Shown here: in pieces, positions 7,002-13,811 of the stretch
Layout of the letters: each line of letters begins with the position of its first letter
Numbering within the stretch: the first letter of the stretch is position 1
DNA from: JBALVT01 sp045110675
GTDB taxonomy: Bacteria; Pseudomonadota; Gammaproteobacteria; Pseudomonadales; Halieaceae
Assembly: GCA_045110675.1 (NCBI GenBank)
Contig: JBGCGJ010000082.1
Location: forward strand, 1-19,891
Reading direction: 5' to 3'
Length of the DNA stretch: 19,891 nucleotides
Notes under the pieces: model-generated
The model's database searches: none
What the model was told of the DNA's origin: nothing
The model's input: only the letters and a program-made list of their open reading frames with translations
Position numbers and translations under genes: made by a program

Positions 7002-7868
7002 TTACTGTGAAAACGCGTTAATCGGTATCTTCAAGTACGTCGTTTGATTGTCTTCCGGTTCAGGGAAATACCCCGCCCGCATGTTGACTTGTAGAGATGG
7101 TAAAATCAGTTGGGGCATGCCGAGAGTGCGATCACGTGCTTCCCGAGTGGCGACAAAGACGTCCTCGCTGATACTTTGGTTTATGTGAATGTTCAGTTCT
7201 TTCTGAGCGTGAATGGTCGATTGAAATTCGACTTCTCTTCCACCGGGTGCGTAATCGTGGCACATGAAGAGCCGGGTGTTTTCCGGCAAACTCAAAACAA
7301 TTTGTATTGATTGATGTAGTTGACGGGCATCACCGCCGGGGAAGTCTGCTCTAGCAGTTCCACCGTCTGGCATGAAAAGCGTGTCTCCCACGAACGCCGC
7401 ATCACCAATGACGTGAGTCATGCACGCTGGCGTGTGACCTGGCGTATGGATTGCTCTACATTCGATACTTCCCAGTTTGTAGGTTTCTCCATCGGTAAAC
7501 AGGTGATCAAATTGTGAGCCGTCACGCTGAAATTCAGTACCCTCATTGAATATTTTTCCGAAGGTCTCCTGAATCGTGTTGATGTGTTCACCAATGGCGA
7601 GCTTTCCACCGACAGCTGATTGAATATAGGGCGCTGCCGAGAGGTGGTCTGCATGGACATGGGTTTCGATAAGCCACTCAAGCTGCAGGTCGTGGCGTTG
7701 TATGTATTGGATAATATCATCCGCGCCCTCGTAGCTGACAGATCCGGATGCATGATCAAAATGCAACACTGAATCTATAACAGCGCAGGTGTTCGTAGGG
7801 GTGTCTTTCACCACATAGGAGAAGGTGTTTGTGTATTCATCGAAAAAGGCAGCGACTTGCGGATTCAT
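7002..7868 (-). CDS. pdo: Persulfide dioxygenase-like metallo-beta-lactamase-fold hydrolase
   Basis: The 288-residue protein has the metal-site motifs of the ETHE1/Blh branch of the metallo-beta-lactamase fold: THVHADH (H70, H72, D74, H75), HTPGHTPAC (H141), GDTLF (D162) and H204 in MCHDY. ETHE1-like enzymes bind one Fe(II) and oxidise glutathione persulfide to sulfite, the step after SQR. Unlike the Xylella Blh protein it has no DUF442 or rhodanese domain; DUF442 is instead fused to the SQR encoded next. It is the first gene of the four-gene operon, about 60 bases downstream of a perfect sigma-54 promoter. A glyoxalase-like role is the alternative, made unlikely by the neighbours. Confidence 0.87.
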   Translation of the reverse strand: MNPQVAAFFDEYTNTFSYVVKDTPTNTCAVIDSVLHFDHASGSVSYEGADDIIQYIQRHDLQLEWLIETHVHADHLSAAPYIQSAVGGKLAIGEHINTIQETFGKIFNEGTEFQRDGSQFDHLFTDGETYKLGSIECRAIHTPGHTPACMTHVIGDAAFVGDTLFMPDGGTARADFPGGDARQLHQSIQIVLSLPENTRLFMCHDYAPGGREVEFQSTIHAQKELNIHINQSISEDVFVATREARDRTLGMPQLILPSLQVNMRAGYFPEPEDNQTTYLKIPINAFSQ

Positions 7869-7928
7869 TCTGGGAGTCCCTCTGTGTACGTATATAGTTA
7901 GGTGGCACGCTTTATGAGATTCATGGAT

Positions 7929-7944
7929 TGCAAAGTCTGTGCCA
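7929..7944 (-). promoter_or_regulatory. Consensus sigma-54 promoter for the pdo-sqr-sulP-DUF2970 operon
   Basis: Read on the minus strand, the site is TGGCACA-GACT-TTGCA, matching the RpoN consensus at every defined position with exact -24/-12 spacing. Transcription would start near 7918 and give a leader of about 50 bases before the pdo ATG. The divergent neighbour encodes a sigma-54 activator, and an inverted repeat lies about 100-125 bases upstream of the -24 box, the usual enhancer distance. Confidence 0.9.
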
Positions 7945-8039
7945 ATTGCTTAAATACGGCGCACATCGTTGTTTTATATGAATATTTAACTCTCGCAACA
8001 GTGTACAGCGAGACTTTCTCCTTGACTGAGATCCTCAAT

Positions 8040-8069
8040 TTCGTCAATTATGGCAACGATTTTGACGAA
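8040..8069. promoter_or_regulatory. Inverted repeat, candidate FisR enhancer site
   Basis: TTCGTCAA-N14-TTGACGAA is a perfect 8-base inverted repeat with half-sites 22 bases apart centre to centre, two helical turns. It lies about 100-125 bases upstream of the pdo -24 box and ends 21 bases before the fisR ATG. It could serve as enhancer for the operon and autoregulatory site for fisR. A lone TTCGTCAA recurs at 9516-9523. Binding by FisR is inferred from position only. Confidence 0.55.
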
Positions 8070-8090
8070 TATGTCTAGGATACTATTTTG

Positions 8091-9425
8091 ATGATAGCCA
8101 CTGATCAGTTTTCATTAACGCCCGCACTAGGGCGCATGCTAGAAGGTTATGACTGTCCGGCGATCCTGGTATCTGCGGACTATGTGATTTTGGCAACGAA
8201 TAAGCACTATCAGGAGACTTTTGGGGAGGTGGCATTAGAGACCGCTCCAAACTGCTATGCAGTCTCGCACGGGTATTCCGTACCCTGTGATCAGGCTGGC
8301 GAGGATTGCCCCCTAAGTGCGGCTAGAGAATCAGGTCATAAAGAAAGAGTGCTGCATATTCATCAAACCCCCCGAGGGAAAGAGCACGTTGATGTCGAAA
8401 TGCTTCCCATAAACGATGAGGATGGAAAACTCCTTTTCTTCGTAGAGTTATTAAAGCCGGTTCCTCTGGCTAGTGGCTCGGTGGGGGATGTGGAGATGGT
8501 GGGTATGAGTGCTTCTTTCACTAGAATGCTCGGCAAAATTTCTCGGGTCGGCTCATCGGATGCCGCTGTATTGCTGCTGGGAGAATCGGGGACAGGCAAA
8601 GAGCTTGCTGCACGAGCCATTCATATGTCCAGCAAACGGAAATCTAATGCGTTGGTGACACTGGAATGTGCTGGACTAACAGATTCGCTGTTTGAGAGTG
8701 AATTGTTCGGGCATGTAAAAGGCGCGTTCACCGGCGCCAACTACAATAAGGCGGGCTTAATCGAGTTAGCCGATGGGGGAACACTCTTCCTGGATGAAAT
8801 CGGTGACGTGCCCCTATCGATGCAGATTAAACTACTGCGCCTGCTTGAAAGCGGTACGTTTAGATCAGTAGGTAGTGCACAGGTGCGCACATCCGATTTT
8901 AGATTGATCTGCGCAACACATAAAAATTTGGCCGCCATGGTCGAGGAGGGAAGCTTTCGTCGAGACCTGTTTTACCGCATCAATGTATTCCCCATCAGTA
9001 TGCCATCCTTGGCCCAACGCATAGAAGACATTCCCTTACTTGCAGCATCACTGCTTGCCCAAATGAGCCAGGAAAAGAAATTTCACCTGACCGAATCGGC
9101 GGTCCAGGAACTTGCGAAATACCCCTTCAAAGGGAACATACGGGAGCTGCGAAACCTGCTTAAGCGTGCGACAGTGCTGGCGGACACCAATATCATTGAT
9201 AGAGAACTGATCATCGAAAGTTTTGCGGAGGATCCTACTCGTTTAGAGGCGGACACTGCCGAGAATGGCAATACTTCCATGGCTAGAGAGTTCGTCGATC
9301 TTAAAACCGCCGAAAGCGAATACTTGAATGCGCTGATGTTCGCCCAGGGAAATGATAAAAAAAGAGTCGCAGAAATTGCGGGTATCAGTTTGAGGTCACT
9401 CTATCGCAAGTTGAATCAAACGTAG
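8091..9425 (+). CDS. fisR: FisR-type polysulfide-responsive sigma-54 activator
   Basis: The 444-residue protein is a three-domain bacterial enhancer-binding protein. The N-terminal PAS-like domain has three cysteines, C55-x10-C66-x6-C73, the same spacing as in Cupriavidus FisR, which senses polysulfide and activates sqr-pdo. The AAA+ domain has Walker A GESGTGKE (164-171), the sigma-54 contact loop GAFTGA (211-216) and Walker B FLDE (233-236). A Fis-type helix-turn-helix ends the protein (RVAEIAGISLRSLYRKL). I start at ATG 8091, with AGGA 10 bases upstream; the TTG just before is less likely. It is divergent from pdo, whose promoter is sigma-54 type. There is no receiver domain, so it is not a two-component regulator. 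Confidence 0.9.
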   Translation: MIATDQFSLTPALGRMLEGYDCPAILVSADYVILATNKHYQETFGEVALETAPNCYAVSHGYSVPCDQAGEDCPLSAARESGHKERVLHIHQTPRGKEHVDVEMLPINDEDGKLLFFVELLKPVPLASGSVGDVEMVGMSASFTRMLGKISRVGSSDAAVLLLGESGTGKELAARAIHMSSKRKSNALVTLECAGLTDSLFESELFGHVKGAFTGANYNKAGLIELADGGTLFLDEIGDVPLSMQIKLLRLLESGTFRSVGSAQVRTSDFRLICATHKNLAAMVEEGSFRRDLFYRINVFPISMPSLAQRIEDIPLLAASLLAQMSQEKKFHLTESAVQELAKYPFKGNIRELRNLLKRATVLADTNIIDRELIIESFAEDPTRLEADTAENGNTSMAREFVDLKTAESEYLNALMFAQGNDKKRVAEIAGISLRSLYRKLNQT

Positions 9426-9752
9426 CGTATTTGGAAAATCCACCCCACTGGTTTTGGGGCGAAATTGTCGCGGTGAGCAGGTAGTCAAGGTTGTGCACCG
9501 CACGCCGCCTCACTATTCGTCAAAAGAAAGTGTTGGGGGGTTAGGGCTTCGGTTTTCATAGAGTTTCATCGGGTACTCGACACGGATGTTGTGCTTGATC
9601 CATGAGCATGCCCGGGGCTGGTTGCAAAACCTGGGGATGCGGACAGAATAGTGCGACGACTTTACTCCTGTTAATGTTGCCTTAAGAACTGCACTTTAGA
9701 GTTAGAACCCGTCTAGTTTATGAGTTCTTGTTCTTATGAGTGTTAGCGCCAA
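9426..9752. other. Intergenic region between fisR and the TlpA gene
   Basis: No gene is visible. CCCCA-N7-TGGGG at about 9443-9460 could form a short hairpin after fisR but lacks a T-run. TTCGTCAA at 9516-9523 copies one half of the FisR enhancer candidate. AAGAACT (9684-9690) and AGTTCTT (9723-9729) form a spaced 7-base inverted repeat just upstream of the TlpA gene and may be an operator. I found no -24/-12 pair and no strong sigma-70 promoter. Confidence 0.35.
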
Positions 9753-10319
9753 ATGAACGCGATGATTAACTCCAAATTGGTAAAACGCCAGATTAGTCAC
9801 CTGTTATACGCATTTCTATTCTCTCTCTCTTTTGTGCATGCCTCGGGTGATGAATCTGTTGAGGCGCCTAACTTTCAACTGCAGGGCCTCAGTAGCCCTA
9901 TAGCACTTGCCGATCATCGAGGCAGTGTCGTTTACCTCGATTTTTGGGCCTCCTGGTGTGGTCCTTGCTTGAAGTCTTTTCCCTGGATGGAAGCGCTACA
10001 GCAATCCCATAGGGATCAAGGCCTGGTAGTTATAGCGATCAATCTAGATGCAGAACGAGAGCTTGCTGATGCCTTCCTTAAGGATCATCCCGTTAGCTTT
10101 CAGATCGGTTTTGATCCCGAGGGAATCACGCCTTTGGCCTATAAGGTCGGAGGAATGCCCGCGTCATTTATCATCGATGGTGAAGGTAATATTGTCTCAT
10201 CGCATATTGGATTCAACACTGGGCGGACCGCCTATTATGAGCAGGCTATTGAAGCCGCTCTTTCTAAGACACCCCCTAAGCATGACGAAACATCGCCGTT
10301 ATTGGAGTCGACACTTTGA
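9753..10319 (+). CDS. TlpA-like periplasmic thiol-disulfide oxidoreductase
   Basis: The 188-residue protein has a signal sequence (hydrophobic residues 16-30, cleavage probably after VHA) and a TlpA/AhpC-type thioredoxin domain with WASWCGPC (C69, C72) and the later cis-proline region GGMPASFIID. It should act in the periplasm, most likely reducing disulfides. The product of the next gene is a lipoprotein ending in two cysteines, and c-type cytochromes are encoded elsewhere in the window; either is a possible substrate, by inference. It is the first gene of a tightly coupled set: its TGA overlaps the TTG start of the DUF4266 gene. An ATG at 9762 is an alternative start. Confidence 0.88.
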   Translation: MNAMINSKLVKRQISHLLYAFLFSLSFVHASGDESVEAPNFQLQGLSSPIALADHRGSVVYLDFWASWCGPCLKSFPWMEALQQSHRDQGLVVIAINLDAERELADAFLKDHPVSFQIGFDPEGITPLAYKVGGMPASFIIDGEGNIVSSHIGFNTGRTAYYEQAIEAALSKTPPKHDETSPLLESTL

Positions 10320-10531
10320 AACTATCCATCCTAACAATAGTCATTTGCTCAACACTGGGCGGGTGTAGCCAGCTAGGTGTACAGCCCTGGGAACGAGATT
10401 TGTTGGCTAAAAAAGAAATGCAACTCATAACGGACCCGGTGGATGCGTCTCTGGACGAGCACATCTATTTTAGCAAGGAAGCCTCCAGTGGTGGAGCAAG
10501 CTTCGGTGGAGGTGGCTGCGGGTGCAATTGA
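10316..10531 (+). CDS. DUF4266 small lipoprotein with Gly/Cys-rich tail
   Basis: The 71-residue product has a lipoprotein signal ending in LGGC (C17 as lipidated cysteine). The family's conserved VQPWERDLLAKKEM stretch follows, then a C-terminus of glycines and cysteines (GGASFGGGGCGCN, C68 and C70). The start is TTG, overlapping the TlpA TGA as TTGA, with GGAG 8 bases upstream. The function of DUF4266 is unknown; the family is found with DUF3570, thioredoxin and ApbE genes. The tail could be a disulfide or metal site, and GGAS at 59-62 resembles the GA[S/T] core of ApbE flavinylation sites. Both are inference. The tail codons GGTGGAGGTGG also serve as ribosome site for the next gene. Confidence 0.85.
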   Translation: MKLSILTIVICSTLGGCSQLGVQPWERDLLAKKEMQLITDPVDASLDEHIYFSKEASSGGASFGGGGCGCN

Positions 10532-11790
10532 AAAAATCGAAGAAGGGGAAGATCACAGCTCTGTTGGCCTCGGCGACCTGCAGTCTCATCGGGGGCAACA
10601 CAAACGCCGCCGAGGATCGGGGCTGGCAAATTGATTCCGCCGTGTTGTTGTACAGTGAAAAGGATCGTGTAGACGTCGTTGAGCCGGTTGTGAGTGCGAC
10701 CAAAACCTTCGATGACGACAGTATCTTAAACCTGAAGCTGGTCGCTGATTCCTTAACGGGTGCCTCTCCAAGCGGAGCCACTCCCAGCGATGTTCCACAA
10801 ACATTCACCCGGCCTTCCGGTAAGGGTAGCTATGTCACGCCTGCGGGAGAAGTGCCGCTGGATGATACATTCAAGGACTCAAGAACCGAGTTTCGTGTTC
10901 AATATGAGTACCCGTTGAGTCGCCAGATGCGTATTTCCGGTGGCTTGGCCTATTCGAAAGAGTATGACTATACCTCTGCTGTTGCGAATGTAGGAATTGC
11001 CCGCGACTTTTTTGAGAAGAACACGACGGTTTCCCTCGCACTAGCCTATGCGAACGATACTATTGATCCCGAGGGCGGTGTGCCTATTCCCTTTGCGTCG
11101 ATGGCGGCCCCCGGGCCAGACCAGCCCCGACAGGGTACAGAGGAGGACAAGACGGTCACGGATTTTGTTTTGGGGCTCACTCAGGTCATCAATCGCCAAA
11201 CGGTGATGCAGTTCAACTATGGTTACAGCAATGCCGATGGGTATCTGACTGATCCATTTAAGATTGTGTCCGTAGTGGACGGTACCAGCGGTGCAACCTT
11301 GGACTATGTCTTTGAGAATCGCCCCGATACTCGCGTAAAGCAAAATCTTTACTGGAAAACGAAACACGCTTTGGACAATGGAGATGTCATCGATTTTTCC
11401 TATCGTTATCTGTGGGATGACTGGGAGGTGAGCTCTCATACCCTCGATTTGCGATATCGCTGGATCATCAGCGACAAACACTACCTTGAACCCCACGTGC
11501 GCTACTATGTCCAAGAGGAAGCGGAATTTTACGCACACAATTTGGTCGATGGTCAGGTTTTGCCTTCGGATGTCAGTGCAGATCCGCGCCTGGGGGCATT
11601 CGACGGCATCACCTACGGATTTAAATATGGATACCGCATTACGCCAAAGCAAGAGGTGAGCCTACGGCTCGAATATTACGAGCAGAACGGTGACACCGTT
11701 GGAAACCCGATTGGTATTCAGAATAATTTCGATTTATTCCCGGATTTGGAAGCTGTCATTGTTCAATTTGGATACACCCTCCGCTTCTAG
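10528..11790 (+). CDS. DUF3570 outer-membrane beta-barrel protein
   Basis: The 420-residue protein has a signal peptide (KKSKKGKITALLASATCSL, cleaved near TNA-AED). Alternating-residue strands rich in Y, F, D and R follow, and the last residues are FGYTLRF, the aromatic C-terminus typical of outer-membrane barrels. This fits DUF3570, a family with no established function. I prefer the TTG at 10528, which overlaps the DUF4266 TGA as TTGA, repeating the coupling one gene upstream; GTG 10522 is the alternative. Strict pairing with a DUF4266 lipoprotein suggests an outer-membrane complex, perhaps a pore through which the small lipoprotein or its redox partner passes. That is inference. Confidence 0.86.
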   Translation: MKKSKKGKITALLASATCSLIGGNTNAAEDRGWQIDSAVLLYSEKDRVDVVEPVVSATKTFDDDSILNLKLVADSLTGASPSGATPSDVPQTFTRPSGKGSYVTPAGEVPLDDTFKDSRTEFRVQYEYPLSRQMRISGGLAYSKEYDYTSAVANVGIARDFFEKNTTVSLALAYANDTIDPEGGVPIPFASMAAPGPDQPRQGTEEDKTVTDFVLGLTQVINRQTVMQFNYGYSNADGYLTDPFKIVSVVDGTSGATLDYVFENRPDTRVKQNLYWKTKHALDNGDVIDFSYRYLWDDWEVSSHTLDLRYRWIISDKHYLEPHVRYYVQEEAEFYAHNLVDGQVLPSDVSADPRLGAFDGITYGFKYGYRITPKQEVSLRLEYYEQNGDTVGNPIGIQNNFDLFPDLEAVIVQFGYTLRF

Positions 11791-11814
11791 TTTCCAGACT
11801 CCGATGGGAAGATC

Positions 11815-12714
11815 ATGGAAGAGAATGAGTCAATTGTCCGGCCGCTAGAGCTTATCCAGGAAGACGGCTATTGGGTGGGCCGCTTTTCTGCGATGGCGAG
11901 TCCTTGCGAAATTCTAATCGCAGTTGAGGAAGAGGAGGCTGCGCGGAACTTAACGGAGATTGCCGCGCACGAAGCGTGGCGGATAGAGCAGAAGTTCAGC
12001 CGCTATCGTGACGATGGTATTGTCGCGCTTATTAATTCCAGCAGTTCGCCGGTAAAAGTCGACGCGGAAACCGCCCACCTTCTTGATTTTGCCTACCAAT
12101 GTTTTGAGTTAAGCGACGGTCTTTTCGATATTACCTCCGGTATTTTAAGAAAGGTCTGGCGCTTTGATGGTGGCAGCCAATTGCCATCCACAGAAGACGT
12201 GAAATCTCTTTTGCACTTTGTAGGTCTAGGCCAAGCCTCCTGGAATTCCCCAGAGTTTTATCTCCCTTCTGGTATGCAAATTGACTTTGGAGGCATTGGC
12301 AAAGAGTACGCTGTCGACAAGGTTTTGGGCCTTCTAAGGGAGCGTCTGGATGCGCCTATGTTAGTTAATTTTGGTGGCGATATCGCGACCAATCGATTTC
12401 GAGAGCACCGCCCATGGTTGGTTGGCGTTGAAAATCCAATTGATGATGATGCTCAAGCGCTGCTGGAGATTCGCAGCGGTGGTCTCGCCACCAGTGGCAG
12501 CAGTCATCGCTATATTGTGAACAATGGACGTCGCTATAGCCACGTCCTCAATCCTCTCACGGGCTGGCCCGTGGAGGGCCCGCCGCTGTCCGTCACAGTC
12601 GCGGCATCAAATTGCACGATGGCTGGCATGCTGGCCACTTATGCTATGTTGCAGGGCGAAAATGCCGAGTCTTATCTGGAAGAACAGGGGGTTCGCTTCT
12701 GGGCAATCCGATAA
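11815..12714 (+). CDS. apbE: ApbE-like FAD:protein FMN transferase, divergent
   Basis: The 299-residue protein carries ApbE landmarks: FSRYRDDGIVALIN (61-74), DGLFDITSGIL (101-111), IDFGGIGKEYAVDKV (156-170), LVNFGGDI (183-190) and ATSGSSHRYI (225-234). ApbE moves FMN from FAD onto Thr/Ser of exported or membrane proteins. Two oddities stand out. There is no signal peptide or lipobox, although many bacterial ApbE proteins are exported. The usual A-D-A-L-A-T metal motif reads MAGMLAT (269-275), with Gly271 where Asp is expected and Thr275 kept. It may use metal differently, or be a specialised branch tied to DUF3570 and DUF4266. It lies 24 bases after the DUF3570 gene, in the same direction. 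Confidence 0.85.
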   Translation: MEENESIVRPLELIQEDGYWVGRFSAMASPCEILIAVEEEEAARNLTEIAAHEAWRIEQKFSRYRDDGIVALINSSSSPVKVDAETAHLLDFAYQCFELSDGLFDITSGILRKVWRFDGGSQLPSTEDVKSLLHFVGLGQASWNSPEFYLPSGMQIDFGGIGKEYAVDKVLGLLRERLDAPMLVNFGGDIATNRFREHRPWLVGVENPIDDDAQALLEIRSGGLATSGSSHRYIVNNGRRYSHVLNPLTGWPVEGPPLSVTVAASNCTMAGMLATYAMLQGENAESYLEEQGVRFWAIR

Positions 12715-13128
12715 GCTCATCTATCCGTTATGCGAGTGATAAGCGAGCCAATATCTCATGCGTAATTGCGATACCAGGCCTTGCTCGCACGGAATTAAAG
12801 CGTCTGGGCGAATTCGAGCTGCTCGATGATGACTCTGATGCCGTCGACGTCGTGGACAACAACGGGGGCATCGGTGGTAGTGGTGTGACGCTAGAGCCTT
12901 CACCTGGCCAACTATTTTGATGATGGAGAGCTTGCTCATGTCACGCTATTTGTTCTGGCCTGCGACGAACAGGAGGAAAGTTTGGATGCCAATGGGAACT
13001 TTGACTGCTTGGAGAATATCCTGACAGAGAGCGTGTCCCCGTAGGTGATTTGAGATACTGTTGATTCGCAGAATGTTGACTTCCCGGAAGTTGAATTTGA
13101 AGAGGAAAGTTGGGACAGCGATTACTAG
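12715..13128 (+). pseudogene. Possible decayed reading frame downstream of apbE
   Basis: No intact gene lies between apbE and 13207, but the plus strand holds protein-like pieces that join across one frameshift and two stops. One frame ends ELLDDDSDAVDVVDNNGG... with a stop at 12918-12920. The next frame then reads LANYFDDGELAHVTLFVLA and SLDANGNFDCLENI, stops at 13042 and 13051, and resumes as VDFPEVEFEEESWDSDY before a TAG at 13126. Acidic, coherent residues across both breaks suggest a former gene rather than random sequence. I do not recognise a family. Sequencing error would be an alternative explanation for the frameshift but not for two further stops. Confidence 0.3.
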
Positions 13129-13206
13129 TTGGAGATTGGTTTTTTGGCTCTATGGACGGAGTTGCTCCCACCGAATGCTTTTCGTAATCCCGGATTTGTG
13201 CTCCAG

Positions 13207-13743
13207 TTAAAGTAGCAGAAGCGAAAAAATCGCCCCTCCGACGCCAACCAAATAAAGAGTAGTTCTTCGTAATCGTGCGTTTAGGAGTCCTAGCCACAGG
13301 CCGCTGACGATGATGAGAACTAAGGACATCGCAAAGAATTTTTGGTAAGTTTTGAAAGCACTAGGGCCATGCCCTTTATGTAGCTCTATCATCCTACTTT
13401 GTAAGTTAGGCCGTGCATGGACAATTTCCACGCCAGCAGTTCCTAGTTGAATTACGTAGTGGTCGGATGAGGTTGGGCGAGTATAAAGTGTTCGGCCATT
13501 GATTTTGACATATTCAAACTCGAAGCCAACCACACCTGCACTTCTCAGTAGCGAGCCGATATCGCTTTTTAGGGTATCTGAATTCGGGTCGATCTGTATA
13601 GAACCACTATACACAGTCTCCAGCTCAACTTCTCCTTTGATGCCTATTAGGTAAAGCCCGCCAGAAATGGCGACCAGTAAGACTGCGGGAGCAAAGAACG
13701 CCGCCAAGTGCAGATGAATGGAAACAAATAGTTTGCGACTCAT
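13207..13743 (-). CDS. Short PepSY-type membrane protein
   Basis: The 178-residue protein begins with a helix rich in conserved-looking His (IHLHLAAFFAPAVLLVAISGG), has a soluble PepSY-like segment of about 100 residues, then two closing helices (FFAMSLVLIIVSGLWLGLL and LYLVGVGGAIFSLLLL). The layout is that of PepSY-associated membrane proteins, some of which sit beside ApbE and heme proteins and pass electrons across the inner membrane. His10, His12 and His122 or His124 are possible heme ligands, unproven. It follows the ankyrin gene by 68 bases on the minus strand and starts at ATG 13743 after AGGGA. It converges on apbE and the decayed frame. Confidence 0.68.
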   Translation of the reverse strand: MSRKLFVSIHLHLAAFFAPAVLLVAISGGLYLIGIKGEVELETVYSGSIQIDPNSDTLKSDIGSLLRSAGVVGFEFEYVKINGRTLYTRPTSSDHYVIQLGTAGVEIVHARPNLQSRMIELHKGHGPSAFKTYQKFFAMSLVLIIVSGLWLGLLNARLRRTTLYLVGVGGAIFSLLLL

Positions 13744-13811
13744 GGTGTTTCCCTAAAAGTTTCTCAAGTATCAATTGGAGTTTCGCTGTCAGATTAGTCT
13801 GTATACTTCTT

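Noticed and set aside
7903..7918. TGGCACG on the plus strand upstream of fisR, resembling a sigma-54 -24 box
   Set aside because: The -12 position reads ATGA instead of TTGC, so the invariant GC is missing.
9440..9462. Rho-independent terminator after fisR
   Set aside because: The stem is only five pairs and no T-run follows.
11041..11652. 203-codon open frame on the minus strand
   Set aside because: It lies entirely inside the DUF3570 gene, has no protein family character and no ribosome site.
12941..13297. 118-codon open frame on the minus strand
   Set aside because: Low-complexity, Ser/Pro/Arg-rich composition, no ribosome site, and it overlaps the PepSY gene in another frame.
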